From positions 62,001 through 126,000 of the forward strand of contig NZ_NPDM01000001.1 in the NCBI RefSeq assembly GCF_002812085.1: a stretch of 64,000 nt of DNA, read 5' to 3'. Both the position numbers and the translations under genes were made by a program. Below are positions 1 to 10,555 of this stretch, one piece after another. The notes beneath the pieces are model-generated. The model made no database searches. It was not told the DNA's origin and was given only the letters and a program-made list of their open reading frames with translations. Origin of the DNA: Leptospira levettii (GTDB taxonomy: Bacteria; Spirochaetota; Leptospiria; Leptospirales; Leptospiraceae). Numbering within the stretch: the first letter of the stretch is position 1; every line of letters starts with the position of its first letter.

Positions 1-2365
1 TCGATCTGTAGTGGTCTCTGTCCCCATCACACTGCCTTCCACCAGGGACAGACAAAGTTCTGCCTGCAATTGTGATTGGTTTTAAGAATAAATTTCCAGT
101 GAGAGGGCAATTGGGCCCTGGTGAAAGTCCATTAAACGCACAAGTGGCCCCTTTCACCACATCAGCTGGAATTTCATCCGCTTTGCCATTCGGGTAAAAA
201 CTTGGATACGGGCCTTCGTTGTAAAAACGAGAATACATTTTCCCCCAAATCGGTGCTGCAACACCAGCAGCGGTGACACCTTTTCCAAGAGATAGAGAAG
301 ATTTATCAAAACCCATCCAAACAATGGATGTGTATTTTGGGTCAAAACCTGCATACCAAACATTGGTATAAGAAGATGTAGAACCTGTTTTTCCTCCAGA
401 TTCCCCTTTATAATTTCCTTTGTCTGCAGCACGGAGTGCTTGGGTAGGTGTCCCACCCATTGCCACACCGATTAACATTTGTTTGATAATATAAGCTGTG
501 GCTTCTGGGATGATTTGGATGGTTCCATTTTTGGCTTCTTCGGCCAAAGTTTCTTGGACTTCCTTTTCTTTATTATAAACGACAGTTCCACTTTGGTTTA
601 GCACATAACGAACACTAAATGGAATTACATCTTTTCCTTTGTTTGCAAGGATAGAATACCCAAGAGCCATTTCATATGGTGTGAGTTCTGCGACTCCCAA
701 TGCAAGGGCAGGACCTGTCGGAAACCGAGCTTTGTTTGTTTTTGTGACTTTGGAGGCAAAATCAATCACGGAATCAGTTCCTGTTCGCATCAGAACCTGG
801 ACTGATACAATGTTAAGAGATAATGATAATGCACGAGATAAAGGTACCATTCCTCGGAAGTCACCAGAGATGTCTTGAGGGGAATACCCTTCCCCTTCTT
901 CCGTGATGGTGGTGAGAGGTGCATCCATAATCCCTGTTCCCGATCCAACGGCTCGGTTTTGGATGGCAGCTGCATACACAAATGGTTTGAAGGCAGAACC
1001 CGTTTGGCGTCTCGCTTGCATCGCACGGTTAAATTGGTTTTTAGGAGAAAATCTAGAACCACCCACCATCGTTTGGATATATCCAGTTTGGTGGTCAATG
1101 GTAATGATTGCACCTTCTACGTGTAAGTTGGAAGAAAATACAAGTGAGGATCTTTGGAATTCTTTTACAGCCGCACTTTCATTTTCGGAAGGGATAAAAT
1201 CCGTCAATAATTCAAGAGCCGGTGCCATTTCTTTTTCTAAATGCAAACGAAACACTTGCCTATCGTCCAAACTTGTCACATAGGGAACACCAACTGGAAA
1301 AATAGAACCAAACAAATTGTATAAAGAAACGAGACCTCGATCGGCACGACCCGCATAACGAAAGTTTGCACCAAATGCAGATTTGTCTTGTTCGATAAGA
1401 CCCTTTCGGAGTTCTTCTTCTGCAATTTCTTGTTTTCTCACATCAAGTGTGGTATAAACACGAAGCCCACCTGTGTAAAGAGCCTCTTCTCCCAATTCCT
1501 TCTCTAAGATTTGGCGTACCCACTCTGTAAAATAAGGGGCACGGTTCAGTTTGGCACCCCAAGTGGATCGAGATGGTGATTGTGTGATGACAACTGGCCA
1601 ATACCTGTCCCAAAAATCATCATGGATTTTCTTTACTTGGTCTTTGGGTATAAAACCATTTTTTGCCATAAGGCCAAGCACTACCATATGAGCTTGTTTG
1701 GCTTCTTTTGGGTTTTTGAAAGGGGAATAAGTGACAGGTGCTTTCGGTAATCTTGCTAAAAGTGCTGCTTCAGCGATACTTAAGTCTCTTACATCTTTTT
1801 GGAAGTAAACATTGGCTGCAGAAGACAAACCCGTTGTTCCATGGCCCAAATAAATGAGGTTAAAATAAATTTCTAAGATTTCTTCTTTGGTGTATTCTTG
1901 TTCGATTTGTAATGTGAGAAGTGCTTCGAGGAATTTACGTCCAAAGGTTTTTTTCCTTTGTTGCAAAATGGTTTTTGCTAACTGTTGGGTTAAGGTGGAT
2001 CCACCTTGGACAATGCGACCAGCAAAAACGTTTTTAATTGCAGCTCTTACAATGGCTAAAAAATCAATTCCAAAGTGATTGAAAAAGTTATCATCTTCTA
2101 CTGATAAAAATGCATGGATCACATGAGGTGGAATATCACTGTATTTTAATAATTCTTGTTTGTGACGGTATAACTCAGCGAACAAAACTCCATTGGTATC
2201 ATATAATTTTGTAGGAGTTGTTGGTTGGTAAGATGCTAGTTTTTGTAATTCTTTCCCTTTGTTCACTTCGGAAAGAATGTATCCAAAAAAAAGTCCTCCC
2301 AGAAGTGCGATACTAAAGAAGGTAGTGATGGTAATTCGAAGTGTTTTTTCTTTGTTCATAGTCAT
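1..2365 (-). CDS. Penicillin-binding protein 1A, bifunctional transglycosylase/transpeptidase (C-terminus beyond window)
   Basis: This class A PBP polymerises and cross-links peptidoglycan at the outer face of the inner membrane. About 788 codons are visible and the frame stays open to the window edge, so the C-terminus is missing. A membrane anchor lies at about residues 10-30. The glycosyltransferase domain follows with the motif [11 protein letters not shown] (catalytic Glu near 90) and [12 protein letters not shown]. The transpeptidase domain has GSAFKP (active Ser near 457) and GGKTGS (Lys near 659). The start ATG at 2365 overlaps the stop of the upstream MBL gene (TAATG), so the two are probably translationally coupled. 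A second ATG two codons later is also possible. The family assignment is secure; choosing PBP1A over another class A PBP is less so. Confidence 0.93.
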   Translation of the reverse strand, partial: MTMNKEKTLRITITTFFSIALLGGLFFGYILSEVNKGKELQKLASYQPTTPTKLYDTNGVLFAELYRHKQELLKYSDIPPHVIHAFLSVEDDNFFNHFGIDFLAIVRAAIKNVFAGRIVQGGSTLTQQLAKTILQQRKKTFGRKFLEALLTLQIEQEYTKEEILEIYFNLIYLGHGTTGLSSAANVYFQKDVRDLSIAEAALLARLPKAPVTYSPFKNPKEAKQAHMVVLGLMAKNGFIPKDQVKKIHDDFWDRYWPVVITQSPSRSTWGAKLNRAPYFTEWVRQILEKELGEEALYTGGLRVYTTLDVRKQEIAEEELRKGLIEQDKSAFGANFRYAGRADRGLVSLYNLFGSIFPVGVPYVTSLDDRQVFRLHLEKEMAPALELLTDFIPSENESAAVKEFQRSSLVFSSNLHVEGAIITIDHQTGYIQTMVGGSRFSPKNQFNRAMQARRQTGSAFKPFVYAAAIQNRAVGSGTGIMDAPLTTITEEGEGYSPQDISGDFRGMVPLSRALSLSLNIVSVQVLMRTGTDSVIDFASKVTKTNKARFPTGPALALGVAELTPYEMALGYSILANKGKDVIPFSVRYVLNQSGTVVYNKEKEVQETLAEEAKNGTIQIIPEATAYIIKQMLIGVAMGGTPTQALRAADKGNYKGESGGKTGSTSSYTNVWYAGFDPKYTSIVWMGFDKSSLSLGKGVTAAGVAAPIWGKMYSRFYNEGPYPSFYPNGKADEIPADVVKGATCAFNGLSPGPNCPLTGNLFLKPITIAGRTLSVPGGRQCDGDRDHYRS

Positions 2366-3357
2366 TATAAGTGGAATCTAAGTCCTTCTCTTGCTAAATG
2401 AATTTTTAATTTCTTTTCACCTAACTGCTGCTGGTGGAGTTTTGCGTTTTCATAAATATCATAAATTTTTTCATCAGAATAACTTGGTTCATGGTGGGTG
2501 AGGACTAAGTTTTTCACACGCCAAGAAGAAGCACAATTAACGGACATCGTATACGCCGTGTGGCCCCAATCAAATTTAGAAAAGGATTCATCTAAAGTGT
2601 ATTGAGTATCTAAGATGAGTAAGTCCGCATCCGCAAAAAAAGGCAAACAGTCGTGGATGAGGTCCATGTCAGCTCCCGTAAATTCTGCATCCGTAGCAAA
2701 GATAAAAATTTTACCAGCACGGTTTGTGAATTTATACGCAAATGAACCACCAGGGTGTTTTAATGGGTAACACTCTACTTTGAGACCCGATGGAAATTCT
2801 AACACATCTCCTGGGAAAAAAAGTTTGAACTCTTTTGCAGAACCTGTTCCGTCCAGTGGCACTGGAAAAAATTCTGGTTCTTGTTGTCTTTGTAATCGTT
2901 TTTCTAAATCAGCATAGGGAGAATAAAAATGCAAATGGAAGTCTGGGAAGTAGATGGGCTTAAAAAAAGGAAGGCCTTGGATATGATCCCAGTGGGTATG
3001 TGTGATAAAAAAGGAGACAGTTTTTTTCAATTGGTTTGTGAAATATTCGGAAACAAGTTCATCACCTAAGTTCCGAAGTCCCGTCCCCATGTCCAAAACA
3101 TAGGTTTGCCCATCATCATCGGTCACGGAAACACAGGTTGTGTCAGATCCTGTGACAAATTTTAAGTGGTAGGGAAGATTTTGCCAAAACTCATCCACAG
3201 ATCCATCGGCCCCTGATTGTTTGTAGAGGTCTAAGATCTCGATTATCTTTTTGCGGTAGTCTTGGTTTCGGAGTGGGCTCGCAATGGAACCGCGGACTCC
3301 GTAGAGTTGCACAATCACTTCCTCGATGCTAGGAAATCGACTTTCCTTGTCACTCAA
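2365..3357 (-). CDS. MBL-fold metallohydrolase (RNase Z/phosphodiesterase-like)
   Basis: This 330-residue protein has the metallo-beta-lactamase fold. The metal-binding motif [10 protein letters not shown] is clear, and a later KHPGG, an ATDAEF segment (bridging Asp) and THHEPSY fit the remaining ligands. The N-terminal [13 protein letters not shown] segment is typical of the PhnP/RNase Z-like branch of cytoplasmic hydrolases, so a phosphodiesterase-type substrate is plausible but not shown. No signal peptide is seen. The start is a TTG with a possible AAGG about nine bases upstream. It lies only 19 bases from the divergent rhomboid ATG, so the two promoters must overlap the neighbouring coding regions. 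The gene runs directly into the PBP gene. Confidence 0.85.
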   Translation of the reverse strand: MSDKESRFPSIEEVIVQLYGVRGSIASPLRNQDYRKKIIEILDLYKQSGADGSVDEFWQNLPYHLKFVTGSDTTCVSVTDDDGQTYVLDMGTGLRNLGDELVSEYFTNQLKKTVSFFITHTHWDHIQGLPFFKPIYFPDFHLHFYSPYADLEKRLQRQQEPEFFPVPLDGTGSAKEFKLFFPGDVLEFPSGLKVECYPLKHPGGSFAYKFTNRAGKIFIFATDAEFTGADMDLIHDCLPFFADADLLILDTQYTLDESFSKFDWGHTAYTMSVNCASSWRVKNLVLTHHEPSYSDEKIYDIYENAKLHQQQLGEKKLKIHLAREGLRFHL

Positions 3358-3376
3358 GATTTACGACCTTGAATTT

Positions 3377-4201
3377 ATGGCCTCTCGTACCCCAGGATAT
3401 GAACTCCGATTTGGACCACCTATGGTTCCCGTTGTCCGAACTCTGATTTTAGTCAATGTCATCTTTTTCATTCTGCAACTTCTGACAAAACTCAGCTTTC
3501 ACTCTCCCCTTGTGGAACTCTATTTGGGTCTCTCTCCCGAACTTGTGTTCCGAGGATGGGTTTGGCAACTTGTGAGTTATGCCTTTTTACACGGAAGTTT
3601 TATGCACATCCTATTCAATATGCTGAGCCTTTGGATGTTTGGTTCAGAACTGGCTGAAATCTGGGGGGAACGTGCTTTTCTCAAATTTTATTTTTTCACT
3701 GCCCTACTCGGTGGGATCGGAACCATCACTGCCCAATATTTGGGAATCCCACAAGGTGTTGTTGTCGGAGCTAGTGCCAGTATCTATGGCCTTCTTGTTG
3801 CGTACGGGATGACATGGCCAAACCGTGAACTTCTTGTCTTTCTCATCTTCCCCATGCGAGCCAAATACTTTGTGATGATTGTGATGCTTATGGTACTGTT
3901 TGCACAAGGGGAACGAGTGGCACACTTTGCTCATTTGGGTGGAGCCATCGGGGGACTTATCCTGATGAAATTGTATACGGGTTGGAAAGGCACAAAATCT
4001 TCCCTGCCTACTTGGTCACTCTCTCGTTACTTACAAAAACGTAGGTTTATGCGGTACCAAGAAGAAATGGCAAAACGAGAAAATGCCAAAACCAAAGTGG
4101 ATGAACTACTAGAAAAAATTTCCAAAAATGGAATGGAGTCTTTGTCCCGAAAAGAACGTAAGTTTTTAAACGAAGCGTCTCAGAAATACTTCAACGAGTG
4201 A
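3377..4201 (+). CDS. Rhomboid-family intramembrane serine protease
   Basis: This is a polytopic inner-membrane protein of 274 residues from the ATG at 3377; the frame is open further upstream, but that would overlap the divergent gene. Rhomboids cut transmembrane substrates with a Ser-His dyad. Visible features are HxxxN (HILFN, His77/Asn81), GASASIYG with the likely nucleophile Ser133, and AHLGG with His186. The usual GxSG is GASA here, so the glycine after the serine is alanine. A soluble, charged tail of about 75 residues follows the last membrane helix. The stop overlaps the start of the lipoate ligase gene (GTGA), making a three-gene run with lplA and glyA. No substrate is evident. Confidence 0.9.
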   Translation: MASRTPGYELRFGPPMVPVVRTLILVNVIFFILQLLTKLSFHSPLVELYLGLSPELVFRGWVWQLVSYAFLHGSFMHILFNMLSLWMFGSELAEIWGERAFLKFYFFTALLGGIGTITAQYLGIPQGVVVGASASIYGLLVAYGMTWPNRELLVFLIFPMRAKYFVMIVMLMVLFAQGERVAHFAHLGGAIGGLILMKLYTGWKGTKSSLPTWSLSRYLQKRRFMRYQEEMAKRENAKTKVDELLEKISKNGMESLSRKERKFLNEASQKYFNE

Positions 4202-5067
4202 CAAAAAAAGTTTTTTTCTTTCCCCCTATTCCACCAAGATCGCCTTACTACAATTTGGCGATTGAAGAATCGATTGCCATCCAAATGGTAAGTTCTGGGA
4301 TCACAGCGGGGATTAGGTTATGGAAAAATCCAGATTCGATCATCCTTGGACTCTCTGAAAATCCTTACCGCAATATCAAAGAACATGTGGTGAGTGCTTA
4401 CGAAAAGGAAGTAAAATCTTTTGGATTTGGGAAAAAACCAAAACCTAACTTCTGTTATATCGCAAGGCGTGCCTCGGGTGGAGGGACAGTTTTCCATTCC
4501 CTTTCCGGAAATATCAATTATTCGCTTTATTTTAACTTAGAGGAACGAAAGGAATTATTCCCTGTCAAAGAAAGTTACGACCGAATCCTAGGAATCATTT
4601 CCAAATCCCTCGCCCACCAAAACATCCAATCCTTTGCCAAAGGGAAATCAGACCTTGTTTTAGAAAAAGAGGGAGTTTTTAAAAAAATCTCAGGAAACGC
4701 TCAGTTTCGGAAACGAAATTGTATCGTCCAACATGGAACACTCATCTTAGAAGAAAGTCTCATTGAACATGTCTCCGAGGTTTTACACCACCCTCCCGAA
4801 GAACCGGATTACCGTAAGGAAAGAGGCCATAAGGATTTTTTAACCTCCCTTCCTGGTTTTTTTTCCGAAGAAAAATGGGCAATTGATTTGGTTCGGGAAG
4901 TATTTTTGTATTTGGAAGAGCCACTCCCATCTGATTTTTCAAACATTTCCTTCTTTGGAAGGGACTTTTCTACTTTTCGGAAACAAGTGCTCCGAGAATC
5001 TGAATTTATTCGCAAGAAGAAATACCAAAATCCAGAATACACACTCCACAGAGAAATTCCGACATGA
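4198..5067 (+). CDS. Lipoate-protein ligase A-like
   Basis: This 289-residue protein resembles LplA, which activates lipoate with ATP and attaches it to lysines of lipoyl domains such as those of pyruvate dehydrogenase or GcvH. It shows [10 protein letters not shown] near the N-terminus, the [11 protein letters not shown] lipoate-binding loop, and GKSDLVL...KKISGNAQ, where the lysine-containing KISG segment is typical of the ligase/transferase fold. The start is GTG, overlapping the rhomboid stop by four bases; the end overlaps the glyA ATG by four bases. Linkage to glyA is compatible with one-carbon or glycine-cleavage metabolism, but no gcv genes are in view. A lipoyl or octanoyl transferase role is the alternative. 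Confidence 0.85.
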   Translation: MTKKVFFFPPIPPRSPYYNLAIEESIAIQMVSSGITAGIRLWKNPDSIILGLSENPYRNIKEHVVSAYEKEVKSFGFGKKPKPNFCYIARRASGGGTVFHSLSGNINYSLYFNLEERKELFPVKESYDRILGIISKSLAHQNIQSFAKGKSDLVLEKEGVFKKISGNAQFRKRNCIVQHGTLILEESLIEHVSEVLHHPPEEPDYRKERGHKDFLTSLPGFFSEEKWAIDLVREVFLYLEEPLPSDFSNISFFGRDFSTFRKQVLRESEFIRKKKYQNPEYTLHREIPT

Positions 5068-6314
5068 GTTATTTACAAAAACAAGACCCTGAAGTTTATG
5101 CTGCCCTAAAAAAAGAAGACGAAAGACAAGAACATTCCCTCGAAATGATTGCGAGTGAAAACTTTGTTTCTCGTCCAGTTCTCGAAGCTTACCACTCTAC
5201 ACTGACCAATAAATATGCGGAAGGTTATCCTGGAAAACGATACTACAATGGCTGTGAAAATGCTGACAAAGTAGAAGAACTCGCCATTGAAAGAGCCAAA
5301 AAAATGTTTGGTGCTGAATATGCGAACGTACAACCACATAGCGGTGCTCAGGCGAATATGGCAGTTTTTCTTGCCACTCTTGAACCAGGAGACAGTTTTC
5401 TTGGAATGAATTTGGCACACGGCGGCCACCTAACACATGGTAGTGCAGTCAACATCAGTGGAAAATATTTTAAACCAATTCCTTATGGTGTGGATGAAAA
5501 AACAGAAACCATCAATTACGATGAAGTGGCAAAACTTGCCAAAGAACACAAACCAAAACTCATCGTTGTTGGAGCATCTGCTTACCCTCGAATCATCGAT
5601 TTTAATAAATTTAGAGAAATTGCAAATGATATTGGTGCCAAAATCATGGCGGACATTGCACATATCTCTGGTTTGGTGGTTGCTGGTGAACACCCAAGTC
5701 CCATCGGAGTTTGTGATTTTGTCACAACAACTACTCACAAAACATTACGTGGACCTCGTGGTGGACTGATTCTATCTTCTGCTGAAAACGAAAAAGTGCT
5801 GAACTCACGAGTGTTCCCTGGAATCCAAGGTGGACCACTTATGCATGTGATTGCCGCAAAAGCAGTCGCTTTTGGAGAAGCACTCCAACCAGAATTCAAA
5901 ACTTATATCAAACAAGTGGTAAAAAACGCGAAAGTCCTTGCAGAAGTATTCCAAAAACGAGGATTTCGTGTGGTATCAGGCGGAACAGACAACCATATCG
6001 TTTTACTTGATGTGTCTGTGAAAGGTCTCACTGGAAAAGATGCAGCAGATGGACTTGATCATATTGGGGTGACTGTGAATAAAAACGCGATCCCTTTTGA
6101 TAAAAATCCTCCTGCAGTTGCTTCAGGGATCCGACTCGGAACACCAGCCCTCACAACAAGAGGCCTTAAAGAAAAAGAAATCGAAGCCGTTGGCAATTTG
6201 ATTTGTGATTACCTAGATCATTTTGGCGATACAACTTGGGAATCAAAGGTAAAAGCAGCTGTAAAAGAAATCACAGATGCTTTCCCGATGAAACATTTCC
6301 GATTGGAAGACTAA
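5064..6314 (+). CDS. glyA: Serine hydroxymethyltransferase
   Basis: GlyA is a cytoplasmic PLP enzyme that converts serine plus tetrahydrofolate to glycine plus methylene-tetrahydrofolate, the main source of one-carbon units. The 416-residue length is normal. Diagnostic segments are [31 protein letters not shown], the aspartate-containing [11 protein letters not shown], and [14 protein letters not shown] with the PLP-binding lysine at 226. The start ATG overlaps the lplA stop by four bases. It is the last gene of the plus-strand run and is followed after four bases by the convergent NRDE gene, leaving no room for a separate terminator. Confidence 0.98.
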   Translation: MSYLQKQDPEVYAALKKEDERQEHSLEMIASENFVSRPVLEAYHSTLTNKYAEGYPGKRYYNGCENADKVEELAIERAKKMFGAEYANVQPHSGAQANMAVFLATLEPGDSFLGMNLAHGGHLTHGSAVNISGKYFKPIPYGVDEKTETINYDEVAKLAKEHKPKLIVVGASAYPRIIDFNKFREIANDIGAKIMADIAHISGLVVAGEHPSPIGVCDFVTTTTHKTLRGPRGGLILSSAENEKVLNSRVFPGIQGGPLMHVIAAKAVAFGEALQPEFKTYIKQVVKNAKVLAEVFQKRGFRVVSGGTDNHIVLLDVSVKGLTGKDAADGLDHIGVTVNKNAIPFDKNPPAVASGIRLGTPALTTRGLKEKEIEAVGNLICDYLDHFGDTTWESKVKAAVKEITDAFPMKHFRLED

Positions 6315-6318
6315 AAAC

Positions 6319-7113
6319 CTACCAAACCAAAACATTTCTCCGTTCCGTAAATCCATCGGATAACGGATCGGAGAAAGTTCTTTCAACAATCTCTACAGAT
6401 TCCTTTCCATAAAACACTAACGTGGATGCCCTCGTTCCATACTGAGGAGTTTTGATGCGAACTGAGGAAAGACTCACTTCCCGTTCAAGTCCAATCCCTG
6501 TGTCTGGTAAGTACCTCTCATCCTTAACAAGTTCTGCATCATTTAAGGAACGAAAGAGTTCCGATTCGATTTCAAATTTGGAAATTTTTTTCTCCTGCCA
6601 TCTCGTTACCAATGGTTTCATTTGAGACAAAAGTTTTTCCGTTTTTGGCCATTGGGTATCCCAACTAGCATTACTCACCGCATGAAACCCAAACTCCACT
6701 TTTTGGATGGCAAACGGATCGCCACCAAGTGCGAATGCCTCCTTTCCATCAAAGAGGAATAAATTAAATCCTTCATACAGGTTCTGGTTGGCCTTCACTT
6801 CGTCTGCATAATGAGAAGATAAAACGGAGCCCCTTGATTCTAAAAAACGAATCACAAGTTCTCCTCTGGATTTTGGGTTGGGATGGTGGGGTTTTCGGAA
6901 ATTGCGTACGTTTGTGAGGAAGGTTACTTTTCCATCTTGGTTTGCTCCAAGCCAAGTCCCACCCGCTTTTAGATCTTTGCCCGCCAAGATCGTAGGTTCC
7001 GTTTTCCAAACATGTAACCCTTCCGTGGGACGTTCAAAAAATTCATCACGGTTTGAGACAACCACCAAAGGAAAATCTGAGTGAATGCCATAGGCAATGC
7101 CAACTAAACACAT
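6319..7113 (-). CDS. NRDE (TANGO2-like) family protein
   Basis: This 264-residue protein begins MCLVGIAYG and carries SNRDEFFERPT, the Asn-Arg-Asp-Glu signature that names the family, plus the conserved GGTWLGANQDGKVTFLTNVR segment. The cysteine directly after the initiator methionine suggests an N-terminal-nucleophile-like fold, but the activity of the bacterial members is not established. It is probably cytoplasmic, with no signal peptide. It is convergent with glyA and divergent from the DUF4254 gene. Family confidence is high; function is unknown. Confidence 0.88.
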   Translation of the reverse strand: MCLVGIAYGIHSDFPLVVVSNRDEFFERPTEGLHVWKTEPTILAGKDLKAGGTWLGANQDGKVTFLTNVRNFRKPHHPNPKSRGELVIRFLESRGSVLSSHYADEVKANQNLYEGFNLFLFDGKEAFALGGDPFAIQKVEFGFHAVSNASWDTQWPKTEKLLSQMKPLVTRWQEKKISKFEIESELFRSLNDAELVKDERYLPDTGIGLEREVSLSSVRIKTPQYGTRASTLVFYGKESVEIVERTFSDPLSDGFTERRNVLVW

Positions 7114-7169
7114 CTTTTTTCAAAAGATCTTGTGCTTTGGCAAAAGAAAGCGAAAAACCTAAGAAATAT

Positions 7170-7197
7170 TTGGATTGAACCCCAAAAACCATATGAA
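7170..7197 (+). promoter_or_regulatory. Possible promoter for the DUF4254/GT9 pair
   Basis: TTGGAT and TATGAA are separated by 16 bases in the divergent gap between the NRDE gene and the DUF4254 gene. The predicted transcript start lies only about 14 bases before the preferred ATG. The match to consensus is modest. Confidence 0.3.
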
Positions 7198-7217
7198 AAC
7201 GTGAATTGCATTACGAT

Positions 7218-7829
7218 ATGAAAGCATTGGAAGCCATAAAAGCCGTCGCTATTTTCCAAGAATCTGTTTTGGATTGGCATAAAAAAGAAGCCCCACATCC
7301 CAATCCCTATCCTGAGGGAACCTTAGAATTCACACTCTACCAAAAAAACCACATCGATACCATCCAATGGCATATCGAAGATGAAATCCGTAGACCAGAC
7401 ATTGCTTTAGAAGAAGTTGTGGCTCTCAAACGAAAAATTGACAAATTGAACCAAGACAGAACTGATATGGTGGAAAAGTTGGATGATTTTGTCATCGAGA
7501 TGTTTCGTACGGTAACACCAAAACCAGATGCGAGGCTCAATTCAGAATCCCCTGCTTGGTTACTCGATCGGATGAGCATCCTAGAGTTAAAAATTTACCA
7601 TATGGAAGAACAGGTAAATCGGAAAGATTCATCTGCTACCAAAGAACACATTGAAAAATGCCAAGCGAAGTTAACTGTATTACTCGATCAAAGAGAAGAC
7701 TTAAAAAAATGTTTAGAAGAATTGTTTGATGATTATGCCAAAGGGATCAAACGAGTCAAAGTATACCGACAAATGAAGATGTACAATGACCAAAATCTAA
7801 ATCCATCTTTATATAAGAATCAAAAATGA
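7218..7829 (+). CDS. DUF4254 family protein
   Basis: This is a soluble, helical, charged protein of 203 residues that I recognise as DUF4254. The function is not known to me. It contains HIEDEIRRPDI near residue 50 and long heptad-like helices around IDKLNQDRTDMVEKLDDF, and no signal peptide or membrane segment. The start is uncertain: an in-frame TTG at 7206 adds four residues, and neither start has a clear Shine-Dalgarno. The stop overlaps the ATG of a GT9 heptosyltransferase-like gene by four bases, so the two proteins are probably made together. A role in glycan synthesis follows from context only. Confidence 0.8.
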   Translation: MKALEAIKAVAIFQESVLDWHKKEAPHPNPYPEGTLEFTLYQKNHIDTIQWHIEDEIRRPDIALEEVVALKRKIDKLNQDRTDMVEKLDDFVIEMFRTVTPKPDARLNSESPAWLLDRMSILELKIYHMEEQVNRKDSSATKEHIEKCQAKLTVLLDQREDLKKCLEELFDDYAKGIKRVKVYRQMKMYNDQNLNPSLYKNQK

Positions 7830-8884
7830 CAAACCTTCTTGTACTTCGGTTTTCAGCGATGGGAGATGTTGCCTTGATGACTCCAGCTCTCATAGCAATC
7901 GCAGCAAAATATTCCAACATTCAATTAACGGTTGTTACAAGAGGAAACTTCGCACCATTTTTTTATAATATCCCCAACTTAAATGTTTTAGGTATCAATC
8001 TAAAAAAATACAAAGGGATCCTTGGTCTTTGGAGGATGTATAGAGACATTGATAAACTTGGGCCGTTTGGTTATGTGATCGACCTTCATGGTTCGTTACG
8101 TTCAAGACTCATTGCCTTTTTTTTCCGACTAAAAGGTGTTCCTTATTCTAAGATCATCAAAGGTCGTAGGGAAAAATTAGCACAAACCAGACGTTATAAT
8201 AAAAAATTAAACCAACTCCCCCATACTGTAGAACGTTACTTAAATGTATTTCGTAAATCTGGATTTGATGCACCGATTCGAAAAGGTCCATGGTTAAATG
8301 TGGATGGTGAATCCAAAATGTATGCCAAAGATTATTTTAAATCTATAGGCATTGATAAAAAAGATGGTTTATGGTTTGGATTTGCGCCATTTGCTGGGCA
8401 TGCATTAAAGGAATGGAGTTTTGAAAAATGCAAACGCCTTGTGGAAGTTTTAGTTTCTGAATTTCCTGATTGTCATGTATTTTTATTTGGTGGACGTGAT
8501 GAAGCTAAAGAATTGGAAATCTTAAAAAACAACCTAACGCAAGTTCATATAGTGCAAGGTGGCCATTTAGGGATTCGCGGGGAACTTGGGATTATGGACC
8601 GTTTGGATGTAATGATTGGAATGGATAGTTCTAACGTTCACATTGCAGCTTTATTAAAAAAACCAGTCATTGGGATTTATGGAACCACTCATCCAGTTTC
8701 CGGATTTGGACCATTTGCACAAGAAGATTCAGGAGTTTTGCAAGTTGACTTACCATGTAGACCATGTTCCATTTATGGGAATACAAAATGTTGGCGGGGT
8801 GATCACGCATGTATGGAACTCATCGATCCATTAGACGTTGTAAGAAGGATTCGCCTCATCCAAAATGTAAACACTCTCTGGTAA
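7826..8884 (+). CDS. Glycosyltransferase family 9 (ADP-heptose:LPS heptosyltransferase-like)
   Basis: This 352-residue GT-B enzyme resembles the heptosyltransferases WaaC/WaaF, which transfer heptose to the LPS core at the cytoplasmic face of the inner membrane. The N-terminus reads NLLVLRFSAMGDVALMTPAL, typical of GT9. The C-terminal nucleotide-sugar domain shows FAPFAGHALKEW, and IGMDSSNVHIAALLKKPVIG followed by GTTHP. A cysteine cluster near the end (LPCRPCSIYGNTKC) is also usual in the family. It is coupled by an ATGA overlap to the DUF4254 gene. The actual sugar and acceptor cannot be read from the sequence. Confidence 0.9.
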   Translation: MTNLLVLRFSAMGDVALMTPALIAIAAKYSNIQLTVVTRGNFAPFFYNIPNLNVLGINLKKYKGILGLWRMYRDIDKLGPFGYVIDLHGSLRSRLIAFFFRLKGVPYSKIIKGRREKLAQTRRYNKKLNQLPHTVERYLNVFRKSGFDAPIRKGPWLNVDGESKMYAKDYFKSIGIDKKDGLWFGFAPFAGHALKEWSFEKCKRLVEVLVSEFPDCHVFLFGGRDEAKELEILKNNLTQVHIVQGGHLGIRGELGIMDRLDVMIGMDSSNVHIAALLKKPVIGIYGTTHPVSGFGPFAQEDSGVLQVDLPCRPCSIYGNTKCWRGDHACMELIDPLDVVRRIRLIQNVNTLW

Positions 8885-8929
8885 TTGGAATTCCATAAGT
8901 AAGACGAACGAATAGGAAGGGCAAAAACT

Positions 8930-9940
8930 GTGAACCGAAAGTTATTCCGTTTGAGTTTGGTATTTATCCTTTCTTTTCTCATTGATGTTTTTCTCTTTAC
9001 ACCTCTATTTTCCCAAGAATTTGATTCCCAATTCCAACAAGTCGAACTTCCATCACCTAACAAAAAAGACTTCGAAGAACAAATCAAGTGCCAAGAAGGA
9101 ATCTGTAAACAAATCAAGTTCACAGAAGATGGGAAATACTTAGATGAAGTTTGGACTGAACTTGGGAAAGGTGGCGGAAAAGTTGTTGTCGATTTTTTGG
9201 ATTTTCCCATGTCATTCAGTGAATCACGAATGGAACCAATCGCGGAATACCTTCGTGAAATCACAAAACGAGATGGCCATGTTAGTTTTGAACCGTTTTA
9301 CATTGCCACAAGAGGGATCGGTTTTTCAGACATTCCAGTTGTAAAAGATTTGTTCGGATTGTCATATAACATATACAAACGGATTCGATCATTTGTCAAA
9401 TTTGGAAGGATGGAATCTTATAATGCAAAAGTACTTTACCATCCAACAAATGGTAAAGTGTTACAAGTATTCTTTTTCCATAAAAACTATGGGAACCTTT
9501 GTGAAACCGTATATTCCACATGTGATCGCATCGAATACATAGATGATGAAATATTCGACAAACAACTTTCTTTACGATTAAAAGAAACAAGGCAAAGGAA
9601 TATTGAAATTCGATTTGGCCAAACACCTGCTGTTTTACCAACTGCAAAACTTGATATTGGGAATTTATTAGATTCAAATCGATCTGCAAGGCTTTATAAA
9701 TGGCTCATCATATCCAAAAAGACAGAAACTAAAACAGTAGTGAGAGAACGTTTTTTAAGTTTGGAACTAGCAATCAAAGCATTGGATTATACTCTTAGTG
9801 CCTATGAACTTGTTGAAGCAGTCCAGATGTATTTACCTGCCAGGTCCAAACAGGCAGAAGTGACTTATGAAGACACTGAAGAAGGAAAACAAGTTCGTTC
9901 CGTTGTTTTTTATCCACTTCCAGCCAAAGAATCACCTTAA
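8930..9940 (+). CDS. Exported protein of unknown function
   Basis: The 336-residue product begins at a GTG preceded by AGGAAGG about nine bases upstream. The N-terminus is a signal peptide or anchor (MNRKLFRLSLVFILSFLIDV..., probable cleavage after LFSQ). The mature part is soluble, with a short cysteine-bearing stretch (KCQEGICKQIKF). I recognise no domain. It follows the GT9 gene by 45 bases on the same strand and is convergent with the PQ-loop gene. A periplasmic or outer-membrane-associated location is likely. Confidence 0.8.
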   Translation: MNRKLFRLSLVFILSFLIDVFLFTPLFSQEFDSQFQQVELPSPNKKDFEEQIKCQEGICKQIKFTEDGKYLDEVWTELGKGGGKVVVDFLDFPMSFSESRMEPIAEYLREITKRDGHVSFEPFYIATRGIGFSDIPVVKDLFGLSYNIYKRIRSFVKFGRMESYNAKVLYHPTNGKVLQVFFFHKNYGNLCETVYSTCDRIEYIDDEIFDKQLSLRLKETRQRNIEIRFGQTPAVLPTAKLDIGNLLDSNRSARLYKWLIISKKTETKTVVRERFLSLELAIKALDYTLSAYELVEAVQMYLPARSKQAEVTYEDTEEGKQVRSVVFYPLPAKESP

Positions 9941-9961
9941 CACTTAGATCGTAATTAGAAC

Positions 9962-10555
9962 TCAAATTTGGTTTTGTCGGTATTTCACAACGAATACAAA
10001 CACAAGACAGGCAATGCCCGCAGAACCAGGGAAGAGTGTCGTGGTTAAGTTCCATTCAGCCAAAGCCAAAATCGCTAATGTGTTTCGGAATAAAAAGATC
10101 AAATAAAATCCAAGTGGTTCCGAGTATGGCAAAACATAACCTTTTCGGATTGTGGGTATGAATCCAAGAGAATCGGCAAACGAAAGGACAAGGACAGCCG
10201 CAAGTGGGCTCGAAAAATAAAACCAAAAGGGCAAACTAGAAAATGCTAAAAGAAAAAAGAACCAGTCTGAGTTTGTAATTTTTATTTCGCCTCTTTTTTG
10301 ATACGCATAGAGAGCCACAAGCAGAGTTGTAAAACCAGAGATGGCAATGGGTACAGTTCCAATTCCACCTTTTCCTACAAGTTGTGCAAAAAACACAATA
10401 CAAGTTGTCACTCCCCAAATAATCCAAGAAAAAACATGAGGTTGGACTTTCCCCGTTCTGATTCCTTTTAAGTACGGAACGTACGCATAGAAAGTGAGCC
10501 CAACTGCTAGGGCACTGAGAAACGATCTAACCTCTATCCCTAAAGGATTTGTCAT
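9962..10555 (-). CDS. PQ-loop-like (SWEET/SemiSWEET-type) membrane protein
   Basis: This is a 197-residue protein with about six or seven membrane helices. The first half holds [22 protein letters not shown], a proline-centred PQ-loop-like element. The second half has a related [20 protein letters not shown], so it looks like an internal two-repeat transporter fold. PQ-loop proteins move sugars or amino acids. The substrate is unknown, and the call rests on the repeats only. The ATG overlaps the stop of the upstream GT4 gene by four bases, suggesting co-translation with a glycosyltransferase. Confidence 0.6.
   Translation of the reverse strand: MTNPLGIEVRSFLSALAVGLTFYAYVPYLKGIRTGKVQPHVFSWIIWGVTTCIVFFAQLVGKGGIGTVPIAISGFTTLLVALYAYQKRGEIKITNSDWFFFLLAFSSLPFWFYFSSPLAAVLVLSFADSLGFIPTIRKGYVLPYSEPLGFYLIFLFRNTLAILALAEWNLTTTLFPGSAGIACLVFVFVVKYRQNQI

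Noticed and set aside
5030..5063. Search for a glycine riboswitch before glyA
   Set aside because: glyA overlaps the upstream ligase gene, leaving no leader for such an element.
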